A DNA stretch of 48,477 bases. It comes from an uncultured Ruminococcus sp. (GTDB lineage Bacteria > Bacillota > Clostridia > Oscillospirales > CAG-272). The translations under genes and the position numbers were made by a program. This document shows, in pieces, positions 1 to 7,940 of this stretch. The stretch's first letter is position 1; each line of letters opens with the position of its first letter. The stretch spans positions 1-48,477 of the forward strand of contig CACYYS010000019.1 of assembly GCA_902778725.1 (NCBI GenBank), written 5' to 3'. The notes beneath the pieces are model-generated. The model was given only the letters and a program-made list of their open reading frames with translations. It was not told the origin of the DNA and did not search any database.

Positions 1-1
1 C

Positions 2-181
2 GGCGACGCGCTTGTCGAAGCATTCCTTGCCGCGCATCCGGAGGTAAGCGATACCGAACTGCGCAATGGGACTTACGTCTCCCCCCAAACGGGCGACAGC
101 GCGGTCTTCCTCCTCCCCGCGGCGGCTCTCGTCCTCTCCGTGATCCTCCTCGCCGCGGGAAAGAGAAAACGGAAAAGCTGA
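2..181 (+). CDS. C-terminal end of a secreted, cell-wall-sorted protein (partial)
   Basis: Only the last 59 codons are in the window; the start lies to the left. The visible end reads SPQTGDS, then a hydrophobic stretch (AVFLLPAAALVLSVILLAA) and a GKRKRKS tail. That is the layout of a Gram-positive cell-wall sorting signal, with SPQTG in place of LPXTG, similar to the (S/P)PXTG motifs accepted by some clostridial sortases. It is the first of four neighbouring genes with nearly the same tail, so it probably belongs to the same surface-protein family. The next gene follows 14 bp downstream, which suggests co-transcription. Its function cannot be judged from the tail alone. Confidence 0.8.
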   Translation, partial: GDALVEAFLAAHPEVSDTELRNGTYVSPQTGDSAVFLLPAAALVLSVILLAAGKRKRKS

Positions 182-195
182 AAAGGAGGTCTCTT

Positions 196-1044
196 ATGTA
201 CCGTCCCATTCTTTTTTCAAAACAAAAAATCGCCGTTTTCCTTGCTTTGGTTTGCGCGGCATTCCTTTTGCTAAATCCTGTTTTTCCCTCCGCCGCCGCT
301 TCTTCGGAAACCTTCGTCATAGATTCCGCCGGAGGTGAACTCCTCTCCGGCTTGACGAACGACGCCGCGCTCGAGCTGTTCGCAAAGGCGGAAGAGTACG
401 CGCAGTATTTCACGCAGACCCGCAGCTATTACGCGGAGTCGGGCAGCGCCGCAAAAACGATCGCCCTCCCCGACGGACTCCCGAACACGGTCACCCGTTC
501 ATTCGAGAACCTCGCCGCGCACAAAACGGTTTCATATACCTACGGTGTTTCGGACAGAAAGACGGAAGATGAATGGCTGACCGTCCTTCAAACGGTTTTC
601 TCCGAAGACGCGGCCCGGGCGGTCATGGCGGAAAAAGCGGACGGCGTTCCGCTCTGTCTGGTGGAAAACGGATACCTCTATGAAATGATCTCCCACAAAG
701 TAGAGCAGGGCCCTTATCACCTCATCAAAGCCGGACTGACACGGACGCAGGATGAAGCGGAAACGGTCGTTTTTCACGCGGAGATCTATCCGGAACAAGT
801 CGGAGATTTTGCTTTCTGGGCAAACGATATGCAGCGTACCTCTTATGAATACGTTTTGAAAAAGCAGAACGGAGCGTGGATCTTCTCTTCCTTTCGTCTC
901 CCGTACTGGATCGCCAGAGACACGCTCGCCCTGAATGTATCTTCCCCTGCGACGGGCGACAGCGCGGTCTTCCTCCTCCCCGCGGCGGCTCTTTCCCTCG
1001 GCGGGCTCCTCCTCGCCGCGAAAAAGAGAAAACGGGCCGACTGA
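196..1044 (+). CDS. Secreted, sortase-type anchored protein of tandem family (copy 2)
   Basis: 282 residues. A signal peptide (hydrophobic residues about 12-35, ending near SAAA) leads into a ~215-residue extracellular domain, then PATGDS, a membrane segment and a KKRKRAD tail. The domain has an N-terminal helix-like part (ALELFAKAEEYAQYF) and a C-terminal strand-rich part ending KKQNGAWIFSSFRLPYW. This resembles the copy at 2095-2889 (ENGNWRFTSFRLPYQ). The layout is loosely like the IseA family of DL-endopeptidase inhibitors (secreted proteins that restrain cell-wall hydrolases), but that is a weak resemblance from memory. The start is supported by AAGGAGG 8 bp upstream. Likely co-transcribed with its neighbours. 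The surface location is well supported; the function is unknown. Confidence 0.85.
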   Translation: MYRPILFSKQKIAVFLALVCAAFLLLNPVFPSAAASSETFVIDSAGGELLSGLTNDAALELFAKAEEYAQYFTQTRSYYAESGSAAKTIALPDGLPNTVTRSFENLAAHKTVSYTYGVSDRKTEDEWLTVLQTVFSEDAARAVMAEKADGVPLCLVENGYLYEMISHKVEQGPYHLIKAGLTRTQDEAETVVFHAEIYPEQVGDFAFWANDMQRTSYEYVLKKQNGAWIFSSFRLPYWIARDTLALNVSSPATGDSAVFLLPAAALSLGGLLLAAKKRKRAD

Positions 1045-1072
1045 TCGGATATTACGAAAAAGGAGTACAACA

Positions 1073-1885
1073 ATGAAAAAAGCGTTCGCAATTCTTTCTT
1101 TTGCCCTGTCTTTTCTGCTCCTCTTCCCCTTTTCCGCGCAGGCGTATTCCCTCGATAATCAAAAACACAGAAACGGGGAAATTGACAGAGACGGCAGCAA
1201 ATTTGCATCCGGAGTATCCGACGATTCTTTGTGGGCGGCTTTTTGGGAATTGGATTTGATGACGGCAGAATATACTCCGTTTTTCAGAGCGAAAAGCAAC
1301 ATTCAGACTGAACTGCTTCCCGAAGGGGTTTCCGAGGAAATCTGGGAGAACGGGATCCGCTACGAGCTCTCGTCGAGTTTTCCTGCCAATACTCCCTCCG
1401 GGTGGGGCCCGGACGGGTTGTTGTCCAAGAGCGAAATAGAAAGGCTATCCCAACCGATCACCCTCGGAGGCAAAACCTTTTATAACGTGATCGAACGGAA
1501 CGGTTATCGCTATTTTGCCGCGTTCCCGTCGCTCTATTACTACAAACAGAATAACATTATCGAAGAGATTTCCATTGAACGGATCGAAGATACCGCAGAC
1601 AGGATCGTGGTCAACGTGACCGTCACGGGGCTCGGGGTAAGCGTAACGTATCCGGTGACTTATTCCGTTGTCAAAACAGGATCGCAAAACACTCCGAAGC
1701 CTTTTGCGGTCGAATGGACAAGTTCCTCTTTCGCTCTGCTTGACGCCTATCTCACCCAAAACGGACTGTCCCCCTTTGACATCTCTCCCCAAACAGGCGA
1801 CAGCGCGGTCTTCCTCCTCCCTGCGGCGGCTCTTTCCCTCGGCGGGATCCTCCTCGCCGCGAAAAAGAGAAAACGGACAAGTTGA
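1073..1885 (+). CDS. Secreted, sortase-type anchored protein of tandem family (copy 3)
   Basis: 270 residues from the ATG at 1073, chosen because AAGGAG precedes it by 7 bp and a clear signal peptide follows (MKKAFAILSFALSFLLLF, cleavage near AQA). An in-frame upstream extension overlaps the previous gene and lacks this signal. The extracellular part is only distantly like copies 2 and 4, so the family diverges in the exposed domain. It ends SPQTGDS, hydrophobic segment, KKRKRTS. The DNA of this tail is nearly identical to that of copies 2 and 4. Function unknown; a surface protein covalently attached by sortase is the likely fate. No sortase gene lies in the window. Confidence 0.82.
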   Translation: MKKAFAILSFALSFLLLFPFSAQAYSLDNQKHRNGEIDRDGSKFASGVSDDSLWAAFWELDLMTAEYTPFFRAKSNIQTELLPEGVSEEIWENGIRYELSSSFPANTPSGWGPDGLLSKSEIERLSQPITLGGKTFYNVIERNGYRYFAAFPSLYYYKQNNIIEEISIERIEDTADRIVVNVTVTGLGVSVTYPVTYSVVKTGSQNTPKPFAVEWTSSSFALLDAYLTQNGLSPFDISPQTGDSAVFLLPAAALSLGGILLAAKKRKRTS

Positions 1886-1908
1886 CCGAAAAGAGAAAAC
1901 GGTTCCGC

Positions 1909-2062
1909 ATTGCTGGTATTGATATAGGAAACAATAATAGTATTCTTTTGAACGATTGTTGATCATCCTGATTTGACCGCCGCATTTAACGGTGTTCATA
2001 TCGCACCGATCGGTGAAGTTTATGATGCGTGTAAAGATATATATCTAGCATTTGCGGAATAG
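1909..2062 (+). pseudogene. Possible frameshifted gene remnant
   Basis: Between copies 3 and 4 of the surface-protein family lies an AT-richer stretch with two protein-like reading frames and no start. One frame (1909-1962) reads IAGIDIGNNNSILLND and stops. The frame one base back (1958-2062) continues VDHPDLTAAFNGVHIAPIG, EVYDACKDIYLAFAE and a stop. Joined by one base, they look like the tail of a single decayed protein. I cannot name the parent family. The stretch may simply be the leader of the next gene. Confidence 0.25.
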
Positions 2063-2094
2063 GAAGAATTGTTTTTTTGAAAGGAGAAAAAGTA

Positions 2095-2889
2095 ATGAAA
2101 AAAGCAGCCGTTCTTTTCATTTCGTTTATTCTTTTGTTGGCCTTTGCTGTTTCTGCGTTTGCGGAAGGAGAGGCTATCGTCAAAAATGAAAAGCTGATCC
2201 CTTCTGAATCGACGGAGAAATCCGGTTTTTCCGACGCGGACTTCAAAGAACTGTATACCAAAGCGTATTATATCGGAAGGATGTTCACGCTTCTGTCCGG
2301 AACGCCCGATATGTTGACGCCGGGATACACAAAAGGCGAGACGGCAAAAACGGCAACGGTCCCCGAAAACGAAAAAACGCTGGAGTTGACTTCGGAGAAA
2401 ACGGGGAAAAGTTTTCGTTATACCGCGGCGGGGATCGAGGGTTTATCCGAAGAGTCGATCCGTGCGTATATGAACACGGTTTTTTCCGAAAATCTGACAA
2501 ATTGGTTTTTTGCTTTGGAGACGCCGCAGGGACTTCCGTTTGTCGTAGAAAAAAACGGACGGATCTATTATGCGTCGTACGGTGCGGCAAATGAGGGGAC
2601 TGCCGAGATAACAAGAACATCGGATGAAGAAAGCAAGGTCGTATTCCGTGTGACCGTTACCGCAAGCAAGGGCGCGTATTCCTCGGAATATGTTCTGGAA
2701 AAAGAGAACGGAAACTGGAGATTCACATCTTTCCGTCTCCCCTATCAGATTCTGGAAGAGAATAATGCACTCAGCGGAGCGGCAGGCGCTCCCCAAACGG
2801 GCGACAGTACGGTCTTCCTTCTCCCCGCGGCGGCGCTTTCCCTCGGCGGCGTCCTCCTCGCCGCGAAAAAGAGAAGACGGACCAGCTGA
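2095..2889 (+). CDS. Secreted, sortase-type anchored protein of tandem family (copy 4)
   Basis: 264 residues from the ATG at 2095; AAAGGAG sits 8 bp upstream, and a TTG further up (2077) would read through this ribosome site. A signal peptide (residues 1-23, ending AFAE) is followed by a domain like copy 2: a helix (DFKELYTKAYYIGRMF), a middle (ESIRAYMNTVFSENL) and the ending ENGNWRFTSFRLPYQ. These features recall IseA-like inhibitors of peptidoglycan DL-endopeptidases, a tentative match. It ends APQTGDS, a membrane segment and KKRRRTS. A strong hairpin terminator follows at 2912-2944, closing the tandem cluster. Confidence 0.85.
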   Translation: MKKAAVLFISFILLLAFAVSAFAEGEAIVKNEKLIPSESTEKSGFSDADFKELYTKAYYIGRMFTLLSGTPDMLTPGYTKGETAKTATVPENEKTLELTSEKTGKSFRYTAAGIEGLSEESIRAYMNTVFSENLTNWFFALETPQGLPFVVEKNGRIYYASYGAANEGTAEITRTSDEESKVVFRVTVTASKGAYSSEYVLEKENGNWRFTSFRLPYQILEENNALSGAAGAPQTGDSTVFLLPAAALSLGGVLLAAKKRRRTS

Positions 2890-2911
2890 CCGAAAAGAAA
2901 AACGGTCCCGC

Positions 2912-2944
2912 AAAACGGGCAGGCGCCGCGCGCCTGCCCGTTTT
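2912..2944 (+). terminator. Rho-independent terminator after the surface-protein cluster
   Basis: A perfect 14-bp stem (2912-2925 with 2931-2944) around a 5-base loop, beginning with AAAA and ending with TTTT, lies 23 bp after the stop of copy 4. It is nearly symmetric, so it could act on either strand. Confidence 0.8.
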
Positions 2945-3428
2945 CGTTCGGGGAGCGGGAAGCTAACGAAAACTCCTTCCGTCTCGCTTCGCGCGACACC
3001 GGCCCGGCGGGGTCCCCGGAAAAATCCGTAAGGATTTTTGGGGGATCGGGCCACGGGGAGGGAGCCTTTTCCCGCTTTGCAGGCGCGGAGGTGGCCTGTC
3101 ACCCGGCGCGCCGGATCGCGCTTTTGTTTTGTTCCCGCGCCGGTTTTTGCGTGTGGGGGATTAGATCCGCTATGTTTGCGCTTTCCCGCGCACAACAAAA
3201 AGCCGGTCCATTCCGTAACGGACCGGCTTTTGGGGAAGGAGCTTCTGTGAATACACGTTCTCTGCTCCCTGCGTCTTTTGAAAAGTCTTTTGCCTACTTT
3301 TCTTCAGAAAAGTACGGCGGCTTTTGGGGAAGGAGCTTCTTTGAATACGCTTTTTCCTTTCCCTGCCCCTTCAAAAAGTCTTTTGCCTACTTTTCTTCAG
3401 AAAAGTAGGTTTCTTCAGAAAAGTACGG
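2945..3428. repeat. Gene-free mosaic of dispersed intergenic repeats
   Basis: No credible gene lies between the surface-protein cluster and the acyl-CoA synthetase; open frames here have no ribosome site or protein-like composition. The stretch is built of modules that recur at 40110-41050. These are: (i) 2962-3027, a direct match to 40668-40735; (ii) a hairpin at 3020-3039; (iii) about 3056-3195, matching 40250-40380 in the opposite direction; (iv) a terminator-like hairpin (3198-3231, GCCGGTCC arms); and (v) two tandem ~95-bp units ending in the palindrome CTACTTTTCTTCAGAAAAGTAG (3291-3312 and 3387-3408), plus a fragment. It has the look of a miniature repeat family that collects at gene ends. 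Confidence 0.7.
3020..3039 (+). repeat. Covarying hairpin repeat, copy A
   Basis: The hairpin AAAAATCC-GTAA-GGATTTTT is flanked by conserved GGTCCCCGG on the left and GGGGATCGGGCC on the right. Two further copies (40474-40493 inverted, 40720-40738 direct) keep the flanks but change both arms in a matching way. Confidence 0.6.
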
Positions 3429-5087
3429 TCAGTTTTTCCGGATCTCGTCCCGTTTGATCTTGTTGGAGGTGGTTTTGGGGAAGGGCTCGTCCCGCACGGT
3501 GATTTTCTTGATGCGCTTATAGGAGGGGAGGTCTTCGAACTCGCGGCCGATCTTTTTACGGAGCTCGCTTTCCTCGACGGGGGTGTTGAGGTAGACCTCG
3601 GCCGCGAGGGCGCTTTCGTCTCCGCGCTCGTCGCGCAGGCCGCGGACGACGGCTTCCTCGATCTCCTCGACCCGCAGCAGGCGGCCTTCGATCTCCTCGG
3701 GATAGATATTTTTGCCGTTGGAGAGGACGATGATGTTTTTCTTGCGGCCGGTGATGACGACCTGATCGTCCGGGGTGAGGTAGCCGTAGTCGCCGGTATA
3801 GAACCATCCGTCGCGGATGGCTTCGGCGGTCGCCTCGGGGTTTTTGTAATAGCCGAGCATGACGACGTCGCCCTTGACGCAGATCTCGCCGATCCCTTCC
3901 TCGTTCGGCTCGTCGATCCGCCACTCGAGGCATGCGAGCCGGTGCCCGGCGGTGTGGAAGTCGAGCGAGCCCTCGTCGTTGACCGAGATCAGCGGCGAGC
4001 ACTCGGTGATGCCGTAGCCGCCGGTCAGGGCGATGCCGAGATCGTCGTAGAACTCGCCGATCTCCGGCCGGATGGGCGCGCCGCCGCAGACGATCTTTCG
4101 CAGCCGCCCGCCGAAGGCGCCGAGGATCTGGGAAAAGAGCTTCGGCCGCAGGTCGATGCCGATCTTCAGCATCGCGCGGGAGAGCTTGACCGCGCGCTCA
4201 AAGGTCGCTTTTTTTCCGCGTTTTTCGAGGTTGCGGAGGATCCCGCGGCGGATGAACTCCGCGACCGCCGGCACCATATAGATGTTCGAGGGGCGGAAGA
4301 GCTTCATATCGCCGACGATGTCCTTGATCGAGCGGCTGATGCAGAAGGTGCCGTGCGACTGGATGTTCACCAGGATGTCGCAGACCGACTCGTAGGTGTG
4401 GTTATAGGGGAGGATCGAGAGCGCCGTGTCAAAGATCCCGGAGACCTGGACCCCGTAGTAGACGCTGGAGACGAGGTTGTGCTCGGTCAGCATCACGCCC
4501 TTCGCCTTGCCCGTCGTGCCGGAGGTGTAGACGAGCATTTTCAGGGCGTGCTCGTCGCTTTTCTGCGCGTCGTAGGCGGCGCGGTCGAGTTTTGCTCCGT
4601 CGGCGAGCAGGGAGGCGAGCGTGCGGCAGTCGGCGCTCTCCTCGCCGTCAAAGCAGACAAAGAGCTTCACGCGCGGGAGCTTGCCGCGGTTTTCGAGGAT
4701 CCGGTCCCGGTATTTTTCGGAGAAGAAGACCACCTCGCTCTCGCTGTCGGCGAGCAGGTAGAGCATATCGGAGAGGGGGAGCTCCCGGTCGATCGGGACA
4801 AAGACTCCCTCGCTTTGCAGTACGGTCAGGTAGACGTTGATCCACTCAAAGCGGTTTTCGCTCACGCAGGCGACGGCGGATCCGCCGAAGCCGAGCGCCG
4901 TCAGCGCCGCGCCGAGCGACTCCGTCCTCTCGTAAAACTCCGCGTAGGTCACCTCCGCGATGCTGTCGTCCTCGCGCTTGAATTTGTAGGCGACGGTGTC
5001 GCCGTACCCGGCGACCGTCCGCTCGAGCATCTCCCGGATCGAGAAAAAAGGCTCGGGCTTTGTCGCGCTTGATTTCTTTTTCGGCAT
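3429..5087 (-). CDS. AMP-dependent long-chain acyl-CoA synthetase (FadD-like)
   Basis: 552 residues, the usual size for the ANL superfamily. It should activate a fatty acid to acyl-AMP and then acyl-CoA. Visible motifs in order are the P-loop-like YTSGTTGKAKGV (about residue 190), YGITECSPL in the middle, TGDYGYL with the adenylate-binding Asp, the hinge motif GRKKNIIVLSNGKNIYPEEIE, and a C-terminal catalytic Lys in TTSNKIKRDE. The substrate cannot be read from sequence. The start is supported by GTGAGG upstream. It stands alone, divergent from the XRE regulator at 5291, which may control it. A stand-alone FadD-like enzyme in an anaerobe more likely serves lipid recycling or exogenous fatty acid use than beta-oxidation; that is inference. 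Confidence 0.9.
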   Translation of the reverse strand: MPKKKSSATKPEPFFSIREMLERTVAGYGDTVAYKFKREDDSIAEVTYAEFYERTESLGAALTALGFGGSAVACVSENRFEWINVYLTVLQSEGVFVPIDRELPLSDMLYLLADSESEVVFFSEKYRDRILENRGKLPRVKLFVCFDGEESADCRTLASLLADGAKLDRAAYDAQKSDEHALKMLVYTSGTTGKAKGVMLTEHNLVSSVYYGVQVSGIFDTALSILPYNHTYESVCDILVNIQSHGTFCISRSIKDIVGDMKLFRPSNIYMVPAVAEFIRRGILRNLEKRGKKATFERAVKLSRAMLKIGIDLRPKLFSQILGAFGGRLRKIVCGGAPIRPEIGEFYDDLGIALTGGYGITECSPLISVNDEGSLDFHTAGHRLACLEWRIDEPNEEGIGEICVKGDVVMLGYYKNPEATAEAIRDGWFYTGDYGYLTPDDQVVITGRKKNIIVLSNGKNIYPEEIEGRLLRVEEIEEAVVRGLRDERGDESALAAEVYLNTPVEESELRKKIGREFEDLPSYKRIKKITVRDEPFPKTTSNKIKRDEIRKN

Positions 5088-5127
5088 GGAAAAACCTCAC
5101 TTTGCGAAATTCGGACCGCCCAAACGG

Positions 5128-5156
5128 TTGCAAAACGGAAAAGGGTATGGTAAAAT
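5128..5156 (+). promoter_or_regulatory. Sigma-A-type promoter for the XRE membrane regulator
   Basis: TTGCAA (5128-5133), a 17-bp spacer and TAAAAT (5151-5156), 134 bp before the start codon at 5291. GGACCG and CGGTCC half-sites flank it (5113 and 5162 areas), a possible operator. Confidence 0.5.
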
Positions 5157-5265
5157 AGATACGGTCCGTCTATAGTGTAAACCATCTCCGTAGAAAAGGA
5201 CAACCTACTTCCGCGCGCCCGGACTATACCGTTCCCGCCCCGCAAAGTAGAGAAAAAACGGCCGG

Positions 5266-5282
5266 CTCTACCGCCGGTAGAG
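5266..5282 (+). promoter_or_regulatory. Palindrome next to the ribosome site of the XRE gene
   Basis: A perfect 17-bp palindrome, CTCTACCG-C-CGGTAGAG, whose right arm overlaps the AGAGG ribosome site 5-10 bp before the ATG at 5291. A related GTAGAG lies at about 5247. It could be an operator for the HTH protein it precedes, or an RNA hairpin that hides the ribosome site. Confidence 0.4.
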
Positions 5283-5290
5283 AGGAAAAA

Positions 5291-5935
5291 ATGCAGGAAG
5301 AAAAGGACCTCCGCCGCCTGATCGGCGAGAACATCGTCCGCCTCCGGCTCGCCGCCCCCCTCACGCAGGCGGAGTTCGCCGAGCGGCTCAATTATACCGA
5401 CAAGGCCGTCTCCAAGTGGGAGCGCGGCGACTCCGTCCCCGATATCACCGTCCTCAAGCAGATCGCCGACCTCTTCGGCGTGACCGTCGACTACCTCCTC
5501 AGCGAGCATCTCCCCGAGGAAAAACCGCAGTCCCCCGAGCGGATCCGCCTCCGCAACCGCAATCACCTGATCATCACCGTGATGTCCGTCCTGATCGTCT
5601 GGTTCCTCGCCCTGTTCGCTTACTTTGTCGGGGATTCCGTCTTCAGGACTCACCTCTGGCAGGCTTTTCTCATCGCCGTTCCCGTCTCCTGCATCGTCGT
5701 CCTCGTCCTCAATTCCGTCTGGGGCAACCGCTCCTGGAATTTCATCATCATCTCCGTCCTGATCTGGTCCACCCTCGCCACCGTCTACCTCCTCGCCATC
5801 CGCTATAACCTCTGGACGATCTTCCTCCTCGGGATCCCCGGTCAAGCCTCCGTCATCCTCTGGTCCCGTCTCCGCTTCACCGATAAGCCCGCAAAGAAAA
5901 ACCGGAAAAAAGAAAAAAGCCCCGGCCGTTTCTGA
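5291..5935 (+). CDS. XRE-family HTH regulator with four membrane segments
   Basis: 214 residues. Residues 1-75 are a classic Cro/C1-type DNA-binding domain (LTQAEFAERLNYTDKAVSKW, then ITVLKQIADLFGVTVDYLL). The rest holds about four hydrophobic segments (roughly 92-115, 122-142, 148-168, 174-190) and a basic Lys-rich tail. HTH-plus-membrane proteins of this kind are common in Firmicutes and probably sense membrane or envelope state, but the signal is unknown. It diverges from the acyl-CoA synthetase gene, so regulation of that gene, perhaps in response to lipids, is a reasonable guess. A terminator follows at 6061. Confidence 0.85.
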   Translation: MQEEKDLRRLIGENIVRLRLAAPLTQAEFAERLNYTDKAVSKWERGDSVPDITVLKQIADLFGVTVDYLLSEHLPEEKPQSPERIRLRNRNHLIITVMSVLIVWFLALFAYFVGDSVFRTHLWQAFLIAVPVSCIVVLVLNSVWGNRSWNFIIISVLIWSTLATVYLLAIRYNLWTIFLLGIPGQASVILWSRLRFTDKPAKKNRKKEKSPGRF

Positions 5936-6060
5936 AAAGCCGGAGCGACGGGCGGCATCCGCGGCCGCGCGGGGAGACCGTTTTGCGGGAGGTCAGCGTA
6001 CGGCCCCGCCCGCGCAAACCTCCGGCGCGGAGCGGGACTCGCAAAATCCGAATAACACAC

Positions 6061-6084
6061 AGCGGCGGGATCGCTCCCGCCGCT
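6061..6084 (+). terminator. Rho-independent terminator after the XRE gene
   Basis: AGCGGCGGGA and TCCCGCCGCT arms around a TCGC loop, followed by CTGCTTTCTTTT. It lies between two convergent genes and may serve both, though the T-run favours the + strand. Confidence 0.7.
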
Positions 6085-6165
6085 CTGCTTTCTTTTGAGG
6101 GGATCCGACGGCCGCGCGCGTTTCGGATCCTTTCCCGGGCGCCGCCGGGGGCCCGGCAGGCCGGA

Positions 6166-7680
6166 TCAGGAAACGGTCACGTCGGCGCTGACTGCGCCGC
6201 TTTCGGCGTCCCAGGAGTCGACCGCTCCGACCAGGATCCGGTAGGACCCCGCTTTGTCCAGCTTGATCGAATAGGTAAAGGTCTTCTGCATCTCCGCCGC
6301 GGTCGCGCGCGCGTAGAAATCGCTGAGGGCGAGGACGGTCTTCACGGTTTTGCCCGTGGCGGCGTCCTCGACCGTGATCTTATAGTGATGGACAAAGTCG
6401 TCGTCCGTGCCCGCCGGGAGGGAGAGGGAGACGGTACGGTCCTCGCCGACCGTCAGCGTCAGCGGACCCGGGAGAGAGGGGGCGGCGTTCGCTGCTTCCC
6501 GGGCGGCTCTCGTGTAGAGGGTGAGGTGCGAGCCGTCCGCCTGCGGAGCGGGGAGCTCCCACGCCGTTTTGATCTCCTTCTTTTCGGAGAAGAGAAGACG
6601 GGTGATCCGGACGTTCCCGCTCCCGTCGATCTGGACGAGCAGCCCGGTCGAAACGTCTCCGTTGGAGACGGGCAGCTGCGTCTTGTCGTTTACCATATTG
6701 TCGTACTTCTCGAGCTCAAAGGCGGTGTCCGCGGTGGACCCGCAGTTGACCGCGGTAAAGGAGGTCTGCATGATGGAGCGCTCGTCGAAGACCGGCGTGT
6801 GGGTGTGCCCGGTGAAGACGATGACCTGCGGGTACTTTGCGAGGACCGCGCCGAGGTTTTCGGTACGCCAGCGGCTGTGCCCCTTTTCAAAATCCGCCTC
6901 GCTGCCGTAGGTCGTGTCCGCGACCGTCGGATGCGTTACCACAAAGACGTAGGAGGAGGGATCCTTTGCCGTGAGATCGGCGAGCGTCTTGTCGAGCCAG
7001 GCGAGGACGTCCGCGGCAAAGGGCGTGCCGTAGCCGTAGCTTTCCGGCTCCACGATGAGGAAATGATACCCGGAGAGGACGCTGTGCCGGTATCCTTTTT
7101 CCAGATTTGAGTCGACGTCCATCGCGTAGTACTCCGCTCCGAGATACGTTTCCTTTAAAGCGGGCTGGCGGGTGAGGGCGGAGCGGGTGTCGTGATTGCC
7201 GACGGCGACCAGCACGTTCGTCCCGAGCGGTTTTGTTTTGTAATCGGAGAGGATCGCCGCAAAGCGCGAGATCTCCAGGTTCGCCGATTTGTCGCCCTTT
7301 GAGGTGTTGGAGACCATATCGCCCGCGACGACAAGACCGCGCAGACCGTTGGGGTCTTTCTCGGCGGCTTCGGCCAGCAGCCGGTTCAGCGCGTTGGTGA
7401 ACATCCCCTTGTTTTTGGTCGCGCTGACGCTGATATGCACGTCGGAGACCGCGCCGAAGGAGAAGGCGATCTTCGTTTCGTCAAACCGCGGCAGGGGCGC
7501 GGGCTCCGTCGCGGGGACGGTCTCCGGCGCCGTTTCGGCGGGGACGGAGGCGGTCGGCGCCGCTTCCGTGAGCGCGCCGGTCCCTTCCGGCGGGAGAGCC
7601 GGCCCGGCGGCGCAGCCGCAGCAGCCGAGCGCGGCGGCAAAGGACAGCAGGATAAAGAGAAGCGGGCGTTTGGATCTCAT
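6166..7680 (-). CDS. Secreted metallophosphoesterase lipoprotein (calcineurin-like)
   Basis: 504 residues. The N-terminus has a basic start, a hydrophobic core and cysteines in LGCCGCAAG that fit a lipobox, so it should be tethered outside the membrane. A Pro/Glu/Thr-rich linker runs to about residue 65. The catalytic domain shows the full two-metal set: DVHIS, AGDMVSN, GNHDT, VTHPT and GHTHTP. The last ~130 residues (after RITRLLFSEKK) look like a beta-sandwich appended domain. The substrate is unknown; relatives act on nucleotides, phospholipid heads or teichoic acid. It is transcribed alone and divergently from the ribokinase operon. Confidence 0.88.
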   Translation of the reverse strand: MRSKRPLLFILLSFAAALGCCGCAAGPALPPEGTGALTEAAPTASVPAETAPETVPATEPAPLPRFDETKIAFSFGAVSDVHISVSATKNKGMFTNALNRLLAEAAEKDPNGLRGLVVAGDMVSNTSKGDKSANLEISRFAAILSDYKTKPLGTNVLVAVGNHDTRSALTRQPALKETYLGAEYYAMDVDSNLEKGYRHSVLSGYHFLIVEPESYGYGTPFAADVLAWLDKTLADLTAKDPSSYVFVVTHPTVADTTYGSEADFEKGHSRWRTENLGAVLAKYPQVIVFTGHTHTPVFDERSIMQTSFTAVNCGSTADTAFELEKYDNMVNDKTQLPVSNGDVSTGLLVQIDGSGNVRITRLLFSEKKEIKTAWELPAPQADGSHLTLYTRAAREAANAAPSLPGPLTLTVGEDRTVSLSLPAGTDDDFVHHYKITVEDAATGKTVKTVLALSDFYARATAAEMQKTFTYSIKLDKAGSYRILVGAVDSWDAESGAVSADVTVS

Positions 7681-7841
7681 GGTTTCTCCCTTTTTAACCG
7701 TCCGGGCGGTTTCATCCGGCGGATCTTCTATTCTATCGTATCACAAATCGGGCGGAAAAGCAATTTTCTTCTTTCCCCTCGGGCAAAAAACGGCAAAAAG
7801 ACGCCAAGAATCCGCAAAAAAAAGACGCCGCCCTTCCCGCT

Positions 7842-7902
7842 TTGGCATATCTTGCGAAACTGCGGGAAGACTCTTGCTTTCCCCGCTTTGCGGTGGTATA
7901 CT
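7842..7902 (+). promoter_or_regulatory. Promoter of the ribokinase operon with upstream TTGGCATATC element
   Basis: TTGCTT (7874-7879), 17-bp spacer, TATACT (7897-7902), 38 bp before the start codon of the kinase. An element TTGGCATATC lies at 7842-7851, 32 bp before the -35. The same ten bases occur at 18241-18250 before the second PfkB kinase gene. The rest of the 260-bp divergent gap (7681-7841) is AT-richer and shows nothing else I can name. Confidence 0.5.
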
Positions 7903-7940
7903 GAAAAAAACGAAACTACGACCGAAAAGAGGAAAACGAT

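Noticed and set aside
3038-3408. Short open frames in the repeat gap after the surface-protein cluster
   Set aside because: They fall within dispersed repeats that recur inverted at 40250-41050 and show no ribosome site or protein-like pattern.
3942-5072. Long open frame opposite the acyl-CoA synthetase gene
   Set aside because: Asp/Arg/Val-rich translation with no family motif, lying entirely antisense to a gene with clear motifs; typical of GC-rich DNA.
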